DNA from: Winogradskyella eckloniae
GTDB taxonomy: Bacteria > Bacteroidota > Bacteroidia > Flavobacteriales > Flavobacteriaceae
NCBI RefSeq assembly: GCF_013249045.1
Contig: NZ_JABRWP010000005.1
Coordinates: 124,001-188,000, forward strand
Reading direction: 5' to 3'
Length of the DNA stretch: 64,000 bases
Part shown: piece after piece, positions 53,105 to 62,335 of the stretch
Position numbering within the stretch: position 1 is the stretch's first letter
Layout of the letters: the number at the start of each line of letters is the position of its first letter
The notes under the pieces: model-generated
What the model was told of the DNA's origin: nothing
The model's input: only the letters and a program-made list of their open reading frames with translations
Databases searched by the model: none
Position numbers and translations under genes: made by a program

Positions 53105-54358
53105 ATGAAAAAAACATTACAATTTTTAACTTTCGTACTCATTAGCACTACAACTTTCGCGCAAGAAACAGTTGTTAACTTATCTATGCAACCTACCTAC
53201 GCTGACCAAGTGTATTACAAATTAAGTACCGAAACAGCAACCGCTTTCGCAAGGGATTCTTGGGATATAGCTTTTTTAAGAACTAGTGCTTATAGCTTTG
53301 GAATGCGCGTTAATAGTGGTATTGGGATAGAAGTTTTCGAAGCAGCTAACACTGCTGCTGGTTATGATACAATCGATATCGCCAATGAAGCCAATTGGAC
53401 ACCACTTTATAATAGTGAAACAACATGGAGCGATGGTGCTTTTGAGAAAGGATCTGCAACATATGGCTTTGGCGAATACAACCCTGTGACTCATGGTGTT
53501 GAAGGAACAATTGTATTTGTATTAAAATATGCAGACGGAACCTACAGAAAGTTTATTAACGAAGATTATGCTGCTGGTTATACGTTTAAATATGCAACTT
53601 GGGATGCTAGTACTTCTACTTGGAGTGCAGACCAAACTGTGACGATACCTAACACAAATAATCCAGACAATAAATTCAACTACTACTCTTTACAAAATGA
53701 TGCAGAAGTTGTCGCGGAACCAGCAATTAGCGATTGGGATTTTGTTTTTACTAAGTATGCAACAGATTATTATGGAGATGGTAGTTTATATTATCCTGTA
53801 ACAGGAGCATTACACAGTGATGAAGTAACTGTTGCACAAAATGATGAAGCTTCTGGGATGCCATCAAACCCAACGTTAACTTATTCTGATGAGATAAATA
53901 CAATTGGTTCAGATTGGAAAACTTTAAACGCCTCTTATACATACGATGTTAACTCTAACAAAGCATATTACGTAAAATACGCTGATGATACTGTATATAG
54001 ATTTTATTTTACAGCGTTTGGCGGAAGCAGCACAGGAGATATCACTTTAAATTTTGAAAATGTAACCAATGCATTGAGTATTGAGGACATTAATGATTCC
54101 GTTTCATTTGGTATATATCCAAACCCTTCAACAGACAAAAAAGTGAATTTAATTTATGACGTTGCTGCTTTATCTTTAAATAAAAACGAAGTGTCTATAT
54201 TTTCTATAACAGGTAAAAAGGTATTTCAAACAAACCTTAATTCAAATTCAGGTTTCTACAATACAGCTTTAGATTTATCTTCATTAGTAGATGGTGTTTA
54301 TGTATTACAGTTTACATCGGGTAATCAAAGTGCAACGAAAAAATTAATACTTAATTAA
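53105..54358 (+). CDS. HmuY-like protein with T9SS sorting domain
   Basis: A 417-residue exported protein. ATG at 53105 gives MKKTLQFLT and a clean signal peptide of about 19 residues (ending FAQE); the frame also opens at 53066, but with a non-signal-like start inside the terminator region. The N-terminal two thirds (about 20-320) repeat the HmuY features (FARDSWDIAF, YRKFINEDY), without the lipid anchor. A T9SS type A domain follows (about 335-417: YPNPSTDKKVNL, LVDGVYVLQF). So it is a second heme-binding candidate, delivered to the surface or medium by T9SS. Confidence 0.85.
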   Translation: MKKTLQFLTFVLISTTTFAQETVVNLSMQPTYADQVYYKLSTETATAFARDSWDIAFLRTSAYSFGMRVNSGIGIEVFEAANTAAGYDTIDIANEANWTPLYNSETTWSDGAFEKGSATYGFGEYNPVTHGVEGTIVFVLKYADGTYRKFINEDYAAGYTFKYATWDASTSTWSADQTVTIPNTNNPDNKFNYYSLQNDAEVVAEPAISDWDFVFTKYATDYYGDGSLYYPVTGALHSDEVTVAQNDEASGMPSNPTLTYSDEINTIGSDWKTLNASYTYDVNSNKAYYVKYADDTVYRFYFTAFGGSSTGDITLNFENVTNALSIEDINDSVSFGIYPNPSTDKKVNLIYDVAALSLNKNEVSIFSITGKKVFQTNLNSNSGFYNTALDLSSLVDGVYVLQFTSGNQSATKKLILN

Positions 54359-54384
54359 GTAAACCCTTAGATTTTGTTTTATTG

Positions 54385-54421
54385 AAAAAAGTCCTTGCAT
54401 TAAGTTATGAGGGCTTTTTTT
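54385..54421. terminator. Bidirectional terminator
   Basis: AAAAAAGTCCT / AGGGCTTTTTT stem with one G-T pair around a 14-base loop, between the convergent HmuY-like and HMG-CoA lyase genes. Confidence 0.85.
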
Positions 54422-55284
54422 TAATGAAATACACTAAAAATCTTAGTCGCTTCATTATGCGAACTTTCAAAACACATGGCATTAAGATCGTGTGCTTTTT
54501 TCTGAGTGAAATAAGACAACATTTTTTCTGTTGGCATATTACCAGTTAATACATCCTTTGCCATAGGACAACCACCATAACCTTGTATTGCACCATCAAA
54601 GCGTCTACATCCAGCCTTGTATGCTGCATCAATTTTTTCAAACCAAGATGTTGGTGTTGTATGTAAATGAGCACCAAATTCTATATTAGAATATGACGGA
54701 ATTAAGTTTGAAAACAAATAATCAATATTCTCTGCATCCGAACTACCAATAGTATCACTTAACGACAGTATTTTTACGCCCATTTTAGATAAACGCTCTG
54801 TCCACTCGCCTACGATATCTACATTCCATGGATCTCCATAAGGATTTCCAAATCCCATAGATATATAAACAACCACTTGTTTATTGTTTTTATCAGCAAT
54901 TTCTAAAATTTCTGAAAGTGTAACCACAGATTGTGCTATGGTTTTATGTGTATTACGCATCTGAAAGTTCTCTGAAATCGAAAACGGGAAACCTAAATAA
55001 TCAATTTCGGCATGTTTTGAAGCATCTACTGCTCCTCTAGTATTAGCAATAATTGCTAACAATTTGCTGACCGTTTTACTTAAATCGAGCTGTGCTAATA
55101 CTTCAGCAGTATCTACCATTTGAGGTATCGCTTTTGGCGATACAAAACTGCCAAAATCTATCGTGTCAAACCCTACTCGAAGTAAAGATTGTATATACTG
55201 TACCTTCTTTTCTGTTGGTATAAAGGCCTTTATGCCTTGCATAGCATCTCGTGGACATTCTATAATTTTAACAGCTTTATTCAT
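54421..55284 (-). CDS. Hydroxymethylglutaryl-CoA lyase
   Basis: A 287-residue TIM-barrel enzyme that cleaves HMG-CoA to acetyl-CoA and acetoacetate, the last step of leucine breakdown. Catalytic residues appear in ECPRDAMQG (Arg12, Asp13), SLSDTIG (about 173-179), GAHLHTT (about 205-211) and the loop GYGGCPMAKD with the active-site Cys (about 239). No leucine pathway partner is adjacent, but the fused E1 and the amino-acid dehydrogenase of the same pathway are elsewhere in the window. The -7 element sits only five bases before the ATG. Confidence 0.92.
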   Translation of the reverse strand: MNKAVKIIECPRDAMQGIKAFIPTEKKVQYIQSLLRVGFDTIDFGSFVSPKAIPQMVDTAEVLAQLDLSKTVSKLLAIIANTRGAVDASKHAEIDYLGFPFSISENFQMRNTHKTIAQSVVTLSEILEIADKNNKQVVVYISMGFGNPYGDPWNVDIVGEWTERLSKMGVKILSLSDTIGSSDAENIDYLFSNLIPSYSNIEFGAHLHTTPTSWFEKIDAAYKAGCRRFDGAIQGYGGCPMAKDVLTGNMPTEKMLSYFTQKKAHDLNAMCFESSHNEATKIFSVFH

Positions 55285-55289
55285 TGTTT

Positions 55290-55297
55290 CAAATATA
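55290..55297 (-). promoter_or_regulatory. -7 element TATATTTG close to the HMG-CoA lyase start
   Basis: An exact TAnnTTTG on the minus strand (55297 to 55290), with five bases to the ATG. If used, the mRNA would be nearly leaderless. Confidence 0.4.
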
Positions 55298-55345
55298 CAT
55301 TAATTGAATATGAACTCGAAAATGAAATTGAAACTTAACATTCTA

Positions 55346-55963
55346 TTATATTAATATAAAAATAGCTATTCCAACAAATACAACAATCTGAAGCCACTTT
55401 AAAACCATCCCAGAATTGTTATGTTTTACAACATATGTTTTTATGTTTCCCGCCAATAAAGCAATTGAAGAAAACACTAAAAACGACACTAGCATAAAAA
55501 GACCACCTAAAATATAGAATTGAATAACATGACTTAAAGTGTCACTAAATAAAAATCCTGGAAAAAAAGCTAAAAAGAATATCGTCACTTTAGGGTTGAG
55601 TACATTCATAAAAAAACCCTGAACAAATAAACCTGTTAAACTTTTTTTAGGCGCTACGTTAGATTCTAAATTTAACTGACCATCAGATCTATAAACTTTA
55701 AATGCTAGGTATAACAGGTAAATGGCACCCAATAATTTAATGCCAAAAAATAAATCTTCATTTGCAGCAATTATTGCCGAAACGCCAAATGCCAATAATG
55801 TGGTATGTATTAAGCAACCTGCTATTAAACCACACACTGTAGCCATTCCGTAAGATTTACCATTACTGATACTTTGTACTAAAACATAGATATTGTCTGG
55901 TCCTGGCGAAATGGCTAATGCTATTGTTGCTAGTGCAAATGATATAAGAATGTCGTAATTCAA
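55346..55963 (-). CDS. LysE-family amino-acid exporter
   Basis: A 205-residue inner-membrane protein with about six helices. The LysE/RhtB signature is visible at about 16-30 (ALAISPGPDNIYVL) and again as VLNPKVTIFFLAFFP (about 120-134). It exports amino acids or related compounds; the substrate is unknown. It begins five bases after the pyrD stop, so the two are one operon. Confidence 0.9.
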   Translation of the reverse strand: MNYDILISFALATIALAISPGPDNIYVLVQSISNGKSYGMATVCGLIAGCLIHTTLLAFGVSAIIAANEDLFFGIKLLGAIYLLYLAFKVYRSDGQLNLESNVAPKKSLTGLFVQGFFMNVLNPKVTIFFLAFFPGFLFSDTLSHVIQFYILGGLFMLVSFLVFSSIALLAGNIKTYVVKHNNSGMVLKWLQIVVFVGIAIFILI

Positions 55964-55968
55964 TAAAA

Positions 55969-57000
55969 TTACCTCTTTAAAATGGCTTTATTAATTTTCT
56001 TTACAAGCTTTGGCCCTTCATATATAAAACCAGTATATACTTGTACTAAATCTGCTCCTGCGTCTAATTTCTCTATAGCATCTTTTGCAGAATGAATACC
56101 TCCTACTCCAATAATAGGAAATGCTTTATTGCTTTTATCTGCTAAATATTTAATCACATTTGTAGATTTTGCTTTAATTGGCTGTCCGCTTAAACCTCCA
56201 TTACCGATTTCTTCAAGTCTGGCATCAGTTGTCTTTAATCCCGTTCTATCTACAGATGTATTGCTGGCAATAACACCATCGAGATGCGTTTCTGCAATAA
56301 GCTCCACAATCTCATCTAACTGTATGTTGTTTAAATCTGGTGCGATTTTTAATAGTATAGGTTTTTGTTTACTACACTTTGAATTTGCTTTTTGTACTGA
56401 TGATATTAGCTCTAACAAGTAATCTTTATCATTCAGTTTGGCATGGCTACTAACATTAGGGCAACTAACGTTAAGTACAAAATAATCTACATAAGGATGC
56501 AATGCATTAAAACAGTCTAGATAATCTTTGGTATAATCTTCTGGCAGTGTTTGTGTATTTTTACCAATGTTTCCACCAATAATCACTTTTCCTTTATTCT
56601 TTTTTAGCTGCGAAATTGCGGCTTCTAAACCTTCATTATTAAAACCCATTCGGTTAATAATGCCTTTATCTTCTTTAAGTCTAAAAAGCCGTTGCTTCGG
56701 ATTTCCTTCTTGCGCTTTTGGTGTTACGGTCCCAATTTCAATAAATCCAAATCCAAAATTTGCTAATTCATTATACAACACGGCATTTTTATCAAATCCT
56801 GCCGCTAAACCAACTGGGTTTTTAAATTTCAAGCCAAATAATTCTCGTTCTAGTTGTTTGTCTTCAACAACATACATCGCTTTAAAAAGATGCTTTACAC
56901 CTGGAATTTTAGACAAATTCAGAATTAAAGAAAAGGTAAAATAATGGATTTTTTCAGGATCGAAACTAAATAAAACTGGACGAATTATAGATTTATACAT
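55969..57000 (-). CDS. pyrD: Quinone-dependent dihydroorotate dehydrogenase (class 2)
   Basis: A 343-residue FMN enzyme of pyrimidine synthesis that oxidises dihydroorotate and reduces menaquinone at the inner membrane. Visible features: the membrane-associating N-terminal helices (about 1-40), [11 protein letters not shown] (about 65-75), the catalytic-serine block [12 protein letters not shown] (about 174-185), KIAPDL and the phosphate-binding IGVGGI. The frame opens at 57042, upstream of the promoter, so ATG 57000 is chosen. Confidence 0.95.
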   Translation of the reverse strand: MYKSIIRPVLFSFDPEKIHYFTFSLILNLSKIPGVKHLFKAMYVVEDKQLERELFGLKFKNPVGLAAGFDKNAVLYNELANFGFGFIEIGTVTPKAQEGNPKQRLFRLKEDKGIINRMGFNNEGLEAAISQLKKNKGKVIIGGNIGKNTQTLPEDYTKDYLDCFNALHPYVDYFVLNVSCPNVSSHAKLNDKDYLLELISSVQKANSKCSKQKPILLKIAPDLNNIQLDEIVELIAETHLDGVIASNTSVDRTGLKTTDARLEEIGNGGLSGQPIKAKSTNVIKYLADKSNKAFPIIGVGGIHSAKDAIEKLDAGADLVQVYTGFIYEGPKLVKKINKAILKR

Positions 57001-57018
57001 CTTTTTGGTTTTGCTACG

Positions 57019-57026
57019 CAAAAATA
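57019..57026 (-). promoter_or_regulatory. -7 element TATTTTTG of pyrD
   Basis: Exact TAnnTTTG on the minus strand, 18 bases upstream of ATG 57000. Confidence 0.5.
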
Positions 57027-57065
57027 AGTCAATTACTGTCAAATTAAAAGAAACAGAACTAAGAC

Positions 57066-57096
57066 TTGTGCTTTAGTTAAGGGTTAACTATTTTTG
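57066..57096 (+). promoter_or_regulatory. Promoter of pepT
   Basis: TTG (57066-57068), a 20-base spacer, TATTTTTG (57089-57096), 18 bases before the ATG. Confidence 0.6.
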
Positions 57097-57114
57097 AAAC
57101 TATAATAAATAACC

Positions 57115-58353
57115 ATGACAAACAAACAACATATCATTGATCGTTTTATCAGCTATATAACAATAGATACAGAATCTGACCCAAGTTCTGAAACCACGCC
57201 GAGCACAGAGAAACAATGGGATTTAGCAAACAAATTAGTTGATGAACTAAAAGCTATAGGTCTTAGTGATGTTACTATAGATGACAATGCTTACATTATG
57301 GCAACTTTACCCAGTAATGTAGATCATGAGGTCCCAACCATAGGATTTATTTCGCATTTTGACACTTCACCAGATTTTACTGGTGCCAATGTGAATCCTC
57401 AAATTATAGAAAACTACGACGGCAAAGCGATTGTACTTAATGAAGCACAAAACATAATATTATCTCCAGATTATTTTGAAGATTTATTAATGTATAAAGG
57501 GCAAACCCTAATAACTACTGATGGCACCACACTTTTAGGTGCAGATGACAAAGCCGGAATCACAGAAATTGTGTCTGCAATGGAATACTTAATTCAGCAT
57601 CCAGAAATTAAACACGGCACACTAAAAGTCGGTTTTACACCAGATGAAGAAATTGGTAGAGGTGCGCATAAATTTGATGTAGAAAAATTTGGTGCTGAAT
57701 GGGCTTACACCATGGATGGCAGCCAAGTTGGAGAACTAGAATATGAAAACTTTAATGCTGCTGGTGCAAAAATTACCGTTAAAGGTAAAATTGTACATCC
57801 TGGTTACGCTAAAGGTAAAATGATTAACGCCATGTACTATGCTTCTGAATTTATCAATGCTTTACCACGATTAGAAACTCCAGAACACACGGAAGGTTAC
57901 GAAGGATTCTTTCATTTGCATAATATGGAAGGAGACGTCGAAGAAACGACGCTTCAATATATAATTCGAGATCACGATAAAGATAAATTTGAAGCAAGAA
58001 AAGCGTTAATGGTAAAGATTGTTGAAGACTTAAACACGAAATACGAAAGTGAAGTATTTAAGATAGATGTCAAAGATCAATACTTTAACATGAAAGAAAA
58101 AGTAGAACCTGTAATGCATATTGTAGATATTGCAGAAGAAGCCATGAAAGCTGTTGGTGTTACGCCATTAATTAAAGCAATAAGAGGCGGAACGGATGGT
58201 TCTCAACTTTCTTATATGGGTTTACCTTGTCCTAATATTTTTGCAGGAGGTCATAATTTTCATGGTCGCTATGAATATGTTCCGGTAGAAAGTATTCAGA
58301 AAGCCATAGAAGTTATTGTAAAAATTGCAGAACTAACAGCGCTAAAAAAATAA
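57115..58353 (+). CDS. pepT: Peptidase T (tripeptidase)
   Basis: A 412-residue cytosolic di-zinc peptidase (M20B) that removes the N-terminal residue from tripeptides. Metal and catalytic residues: ISHFDTSPD (His81, Asp83), LGADDKAG (about 140-147), PDEEIGRGA (about 177-185, catalytic Glu), and GGTDGSQLS with the terminal GGHNFHG. Normal length. Confidence 0.96.
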   Translation: MTNKQHIIDRFISYITIDTESDPSSETTPSTEKQWDLANKLVDELKAIGLSDVTIDDNAYIMATLPSNVDHEVPTIGFISHFDTSPDFTGANVNPQIIENYDGKAIVLNEAQNIILSPDYFEDLLMYKGQTLITTDGTTLLGADDKAGITEIVSAMEYLIQHPEIKHGTLKVGFTPDEEIGRGAHKFDVEKFGAEWAYTMDGSQVGELEYENFNAAGAKITVKGKIVHPGYAKGKMINAMYYASEFINALPRLETPEHTEGYEGFFHLHNMEGDVEETTLQYIIRDHDKDKFEARKALMVKIVEDLNTKYESEVFKIDVKDQYFNMKEKVEPVMHIVDIAEEAMKAVGVTPLIKAIRGGTDGSQLSYMGLPCPNIFAGGHNFHGRYEYVPVESIQKAIEVIVKIAELTALKK

Positions 58354-58377
58354 CTCATATTTAATTATAATATTGAT

Positions 58378-58419
58378 AAGCAGCGTACTAAACAACCTTT
58401 AGAACGTTGCTTTTTTTTT
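58378..58419 (+). terminator. Terminator after pepT
   Basis: AAGCAGCGT / ACGTTGCTT stem with one G-T pair around a 17-base loop, followed by a nine-T run. Confidence 0.85.
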
Positions 58420-58466
58420 GTACTTAAAATAAAAAATCTTAATTTTCTAAATTAAATAGAAAAACA

Positions 58467-58832
58467 ATGACAACGACTCCAGAACATGATGATCGTGTAG
58501 CAAAATTAACCTTTGCCTCAGTTTATCCACACTATGTGTCGAAGATTGAAAAAAAAGGGCGAACCAAAGCAGAATTACACCAAGTTATTGAATGGTTAAC
58601 GGGCTATGATCTTGAAACACTAAACACGCTTATTGAAGACAAAGTTACATTTAAAACGTTTTTTGAAAACGCAAATATCCACTCCAATGCGCATCTTATA
58701 AAAGGGGTTATTTGTGGCTATAGAATAGAAGAAATTGAAACAAAATTAACACGTGAGGCCAGATATTTAGATAAGCTTGTTGATGAATTAGCGAAAGGTC
58801 GTAAAATGGATAAGATTTTAAGAGCAGGTTAA
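58467..58832 (+). CDS. DUF2200 protein
   Basis: A 121-residue soluble protein, fully in line with DUF2200 (FASVYPHYVSKIEKKGRTK, then VIEWLTGYD and MDKILRAG). The function of the family is unknown. It has no obvious partner genes; the next gene is a secreted protein 90-odd bases away. Confidence 0.9.
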   Translation: MTTTPEHDDRVAKLTFASVYPHYVSKIEKKGRTKAELHQVIEWLTGYDLETLNTLIEDKVTFKTFFENANIHSNAHLIKGVICGYRIEEIETKLTREARYLDKLVDELAKGRKMDKILRAG

Positions 58833-58928
58833 ACAAGACTTTGAATTAGAGCGACTACTTTCATTCGGTTACGTTGTAACATAAAAAAAGAACAAATCAT
58901 TAAAAATGATCTAATAATAACGTTGATT

Positions 58929-60527
58929 ATGGTAAAACAAAAAAAACTAAAACAATTCGCTTTACTTATACTCTTCGTTGTAAGTAACACCGTATTTGGA
59001 CAAAATACAAACCTTTCTAATGGAGTCGTTTTTGATGGCGAACCTTATTTATCTATTAACCCAACCAATTCTCAGCATATTGTTGTAGCATGGATGGGAT
59101 GGGTTAATTTATCGAATCAATTTAAAATAAAAACAAAAACTAGTTTTGATGGAGGGCAAACCTGGAATGCGGCTACAGAATTACCGCATACCGTAAGCGG
59201 TTACACCTCTGCGGACCCTTCAATAGATTTCGATCATAATGGTAATGTATATGTTTGTTATATAGACTTTACTGGCACTGAGGCTCCAGTTACAGGTGGC
59301 GTTTATATTTGTAAGTCTACAGATGGTGGACTAACGTGGAATGCGCCTACTGAAGTCATTAACACAAATTATGATGGCACCAAATGGCCCATTGATAGGC
59401 CTTGGATGGTTATAGACAAATCTTCTGGCTCTAACCAAGGAAACATCTATGTTACCAGCATGAATTTAAATAGAGATAACCCAAGTTACAATCCTTATTT
59501 ATCCATATCTAGTGACGCTGGCGCTACGTTTACAACCACATATATTGATACTTCTGGCTGGTTAGCAGGTAGCATTAATCCCCTTCCTATGTGTTCGCCT
59601 ACTGTAAGTGCTTCAGGTAAATTTTATGGTGCCTATCCATCATATGTTTTAACTCAAAGCCTCTATCCGCAGGTGTTTCTCGCAACGTCTTTAGATGCTG
59701 GTTCAAATTTCTCGTATAATACCGTAATTACACATCAAACACCAACAAATAATGGCAACTATTCTAACGCAAAAAAAGCGAGTCTTTTACTTTGTAATCC
59801 ATCTAACGAAAATCATTTGGTCTACATTTATCTCAGTGCAGAACTTGGAGATTTAGATGTGTTATTAATAGAATCTACAGATGCTGGCAGCAACTGGTCT
59901 ACTCCTACTAGAATCAATGATGATCCTATTGGAAATGACCGAATGCAAGACTTAATTTGGGGCGATTTTGACTCAGATGGTGATCTTATAATTAGTTGGA
60001 GAGACCGAAGAAATGGAACCGATGGGACGTATCAAAACCCAACTGAGATTTGGGCTTCTTACCGTAGTAATACAGATACTGAGTTTTCTTCAAATTTTCA
60101 AATTTCCAATCAATCTGTAGCACATGATACGGATTTAGAATATGCCGGAAATGACTTTATGTCTATAAAAACACAAGATGATATATTATATGCGTCTTGG
60201 GGAGACACAAGAGATGGCGAATTAAATATTTGGTTTCAACGCATGGCTACTGATGGTTCTGTATTATCAACACATCAAATTGCATCAGAAGATATTCCTA
60301 ATATATTTATTTACCCTAATCCTACAGTGTCTAAAATTTTTGTTGAAAGCGAAAGCTTAAAAAAAGTAGTGTTATATGATCTCTCCGGAAAACAGATGCA
60401 ATCCATTGATAATGACGACAACTCTACTACAATAGAGATCAATACAATGTCTATTCCTTCAGGAACATATATTGTAGAAGTTACAACTACTGAGACTACC
60501 GTGACTAAAAAAATCATGAAGCACTAA
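58929..60527 (+). CDS. Secreted Asp-box (sialidase-fold) beta-propeller protein with T9SS domain
   Basis: A 532-residue exported protein. ATG at 58929 is preferred to an in-frame TTG at 58923. After the signal peptide (about 24 residues, ending VFGQ), five Asp-box motifs of the S-x-D-x-G-x-x-(W/F) type occur (TSFDGGQTW, KSTDGGLTW, SSDAGATF, SLDAGSNF, ESTDAGSNW), the hairpins of a six-bladed propeller. The catalytic residues of true sialidases cannot be confirmed. The C-terminus (about 460-532) is a T9SS type A domain (IYPNPTVSKIFV). Confidence 0.83.
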   Translation: MVKQKKLKQFALLILFVVSNTVFGQNTNLSNGVVFDGEPYLSINPTNSQHIVVAWMGWVNLSNQFKIKTKTSFDGGQTWNAATELPHTVSGYTSADPSIDFDHNGNVYVCYIDFTGTEAPVTGGVYICKSTDGGLTWNAPTEVINTNYDGTKWPIDRPWMVIDKSSGSNQGNIYVTSMNLNRDNPSYNPYLSISSDAGATFTTTYIDTSGWLAGSINPLPMCSPTVSASGKFYGAYPSYVLTQSLYPQVFLATSLDAGSNFSYNTVITHQTPTNNGNYSNAKKASLLLCNPSNENHLVYIYLSAELGDLDVLLIESTDAGSNWSTPTRINDDPIGNDRMQDLIWGDFDSDGDLIISWRDRRNGTDGTYQNPTEIWASYRSNTDTEFSSNFQISNQSVAHDTDLEYAGNDFMSIKTQDDILYASWGDTRDGELNIWFQRMATDGSVLSTHQIASEDIPNIFIYPNPTVSKIFVESESLKKVVLYDLSGKQMQSIDNDDNSTTIEINTMSIPSGTYIVEVTTTETTVTKKIMKH

Positions 60528-60557
60528 TTATTAAAATGAAGTAATCCCTATTTATTA

Positions 60558-61157
60558 ATGACAAAAATAAGTTCCGTTGAAGAATATATTGAATTAAATA
60601 CGCATTACGCAGAAGCACTTCGCGTGTTGAGAAACATTATTTTAAAAACAGAATTAACTGAGACTATAAAATGGAGCATGCCAACGTATTGCTTAAATGG
60701 AAAAAATGTTCTCGGTATTGGTGCATTTAAAAATCATTTTTGCCTCTGGTTTCATCAAGGTGTGTTTTTAAAAGATGAACTCCAATTACTGCAAAATGCT
60801 CAAGACGGTAAAACTAAGGCCATGCGTCAAATGCGTTTTAATAGCAAAGTCGCAATTAACGAGGTAGCCGTTTTAGCTTATATTAAAGAAGCTATTGAAA
60901 ACCAACGTATAGGAAAGGAACTAAAACCGCAACGCCAAACGCAGCCTATTGTGATACCAGAAGTATTAAAAACAGCGTTTAAATCAAATGCTAAACTTAA
61001 AGCGGCATTTAATACGTTTTCACCTTCCCATCAACGCGAATACTGTAATTATATTATAGAAGCTAAGCGACAAGACACGAAACAACGACGTTTAGAAAAA
61101 ATTATTCCTATGATTATAAAGGGCAACGGATTGCATGATAAGTATAAGAACCGTTAG
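60558..61157 (+). CDS. YdeI/OmpD-associated family protein (DUF1801-like N-domain)
   Basis: A 199-residue soluble protein. The N-terminal half (about 1-110) has the DUF1801 fold pattern (ETIKWSMPTY, FCLWFHQGVFLKD) and the C-terminal half the YdeI tail (LKAAFNTFSPSHQREYCNYI, AKRQDTKQRRLEKI). Members have been linked to resistance against cationic peptides in Bacillus and Salmonella; a role here is not shown. Confidence 0.88.
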   Translation: MTKISSVEEYIELNTHYAEALRVLRNIILKTELTETIKWSMPTYCLNGKNVLGIGAFKNHFCLWFHQGVFLKDELQLLQNAQDGKTKAMRQMRFNSKVAINEVAVLAYIKEAIENQRIGKELKPQRQTQPIVIPEVLKTAFKSNAKLKAAFNTFSPSHQREYCNYIIEAKRQDTKQRRLEKIIPMIIKGNGLHDKYKNR

Positions 61158-61181
61158 TAACTCTTAGTAGAAAGGTAAAAA

Positions 61182-61211
61182 AAAAGACCGTTCGGTTAAG
61201 AACAGTCTTTT
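61182..61211. terminator. Bidirectional terminator
   Basis: AAAAGACCGTTC / GAACAGTCTTTT, 11 of 12 paired around a 6-base loop, between the convergent YdeI-like gene and yajC. Confidence 0.82.
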
Positions 61212-61235
61212 ACTATGTAGTATTAAATACAAAAC

Positions 61236-61526
61236 TTACTTCTTAGAAGCAGGTGCATTTAATTTATTACTCATTTCCATTGATATTGCAGAACGATCAA
61301 ATTTAATCTTACCAGCTAATGTTTCAATAACACAACTGTTATCTTTATCATTAAGCTCTACAACTTTGCCGTGCATTCCACTTTTTGTAATAATACGATC
61401 GCCTCTTTTTAATTCAGCTGCGAACTTTTTTTCTTGTTTAGAGCGTTTAATTTGTGGTGCTAGAATAAAAAAATACATCACAGCAAAAATGCCAATAATA
61501 GGTAAAAATGATCCTAATGATTCCAT
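61236..61526 (-). CDS. yajC: Preprotein translocase subunit YajC
   Basis: A 96-residue inner-membrane protein of the SecDF-YajC complex, which helps export. One membrane helix (about 6-24: FLPIIGIFAVMYFFILAPQ) and a small basic cytosolic domain with ELKRGDRIITKSGMHGKV. It is 20 bases downstream of the DUF1573 gene on the same strand. Confidence 0.94.
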   Translation of the reverse strand: MESLGSFLPIIGIFAVMYFFILAPQIKRSKQEKKFAAELKRGDRIITKSGMHGKVVELNDKDNSCVIETLAGKIKFDRSAISMEMSNKLNAPASKK

Positions 61527-61546
61527 CTATAAAATATCAGTAATTA

Positions 61547-62125
61547 TTAATCGTGGTTATGACCTTCATGACCTGGTTGCGTAGAATACTTTCTAGGTGC
61601 ACTTGAAGCATCAGTAGATAAAGGATTGATTGTAGCTTTACCTGGTTGTTGTGTAGGTGTCGCTGCTTTTGCTGGTGCATTTGGATCTGCTTTTACAGAA
61701 GCCGATATTTTAACTATTTCTTTACCACTTTCAGTGTTTGTTGTCATTGTGATAGACTTAGTAACTTTACCATTACCTTTTCCGTTAAACTTTACAGCAA
61801 ATTCACCTGTTTCTCCTGGTGCCACTTCTTTAGTCCAGTTAGATGGTACTGTACAACCACATGTACTTTTAATATTACTTACTACTAGTAATGAATTTCC
61901 TGTATTGGTATATTTAAATGTAGTTTCTACAGGCGTTCCGTTTTCAATAGATCCAAAATCGTGCTCAGTTTTATCTAAACTTATTACAGGAAAATCACCT
62001 GCATTGGCATCTCTTTCTGCTGCTACTGCAATGTTTTCTGTTTTAATTTTACTTGCTGCATCTTCTTTACAAGATGTAAACGCGACCATACATAATGCAC
62101 TAAGTCCTAAGATTACTTTTTTCAT
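61547..62125 (-). CDS. DUF1573 lipoprotein
   Basis: A 192-residue lipoprotein (lipid Cys at 19, AFTSC, then KEDAA). It holds one Ig-like DUF1573 domain at about 50-140 (EHDFGSIENGTPVETTFKYTN; STCGCTVPSNW; TNTES). The tail is low in complexity (Ala/Pro/Thr-rich) and ends GHEGHNHD, a His-rich tip that could bind metal. The gene is in the common nusB - DUF1573 - yajC order. Function unknown. Confidence 0.9.
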   Translation of the reverse strand: MKKVILGLSALCMVAFTSCKEDAASKIKTENIAVAAERDANAGDFPVISLDKTEHDFGSIENGTPVETTFKYTNTGNSLLVVSNIKSTCGCTVPSNWTKEVAPGETGEFAVKFNGKGNGKVTKSITMTTNTESGKEIVKISASVKADPNAPAKAATPTQQPGKATINPLSTDASSAPRKYSTQPGHEGHNHD

Positions 62126-62296
62126 TATTTTTATTATTAAATTAAAATTTATTTTAAGCCTGCGAAGTTAATGAATAATTTAGTCAATTAAAATTTTTAA
62201 GTTCTCGTTAACAGAATTTTGTACGAAAAAACTGTCTTTTAAAGTGGTTTTAACCTAGAAATCGTCAAAATTGTTATCTTTTTATTCATTTTCCCT

Positions 62297-62325
62297 ATTA
62301 TTTTAAGCTTATCTGTTAAAATAAT
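62297..62325. repeat. Inverted repeat downstream of nusB
   Basis: ATTATTTTAA and TTAAAATAAT, a perfect 10-bp pair around a 9-base loop, in the 210-base gap between nusB and the DUF1573 gene. It is AT-only and lacks a T-tail, so it is at best a weak terminator. Nothing else is evident in the gap apart from a TAACTTCG at 62170-62163 (minus strand), one mismatch from a -7 element for the DUF1573 gene. Confidence 0.4.
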
Positions 62326-62335
62326 AATGTCGGGA

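Noticed and set aside
58929..60527. Calling the Asp-box protein a sialidase
   Set aside because: Asp boxes occur in many beta-propellers; the arginine triad and Tyr/Glu pair of sialidases could not be placed.
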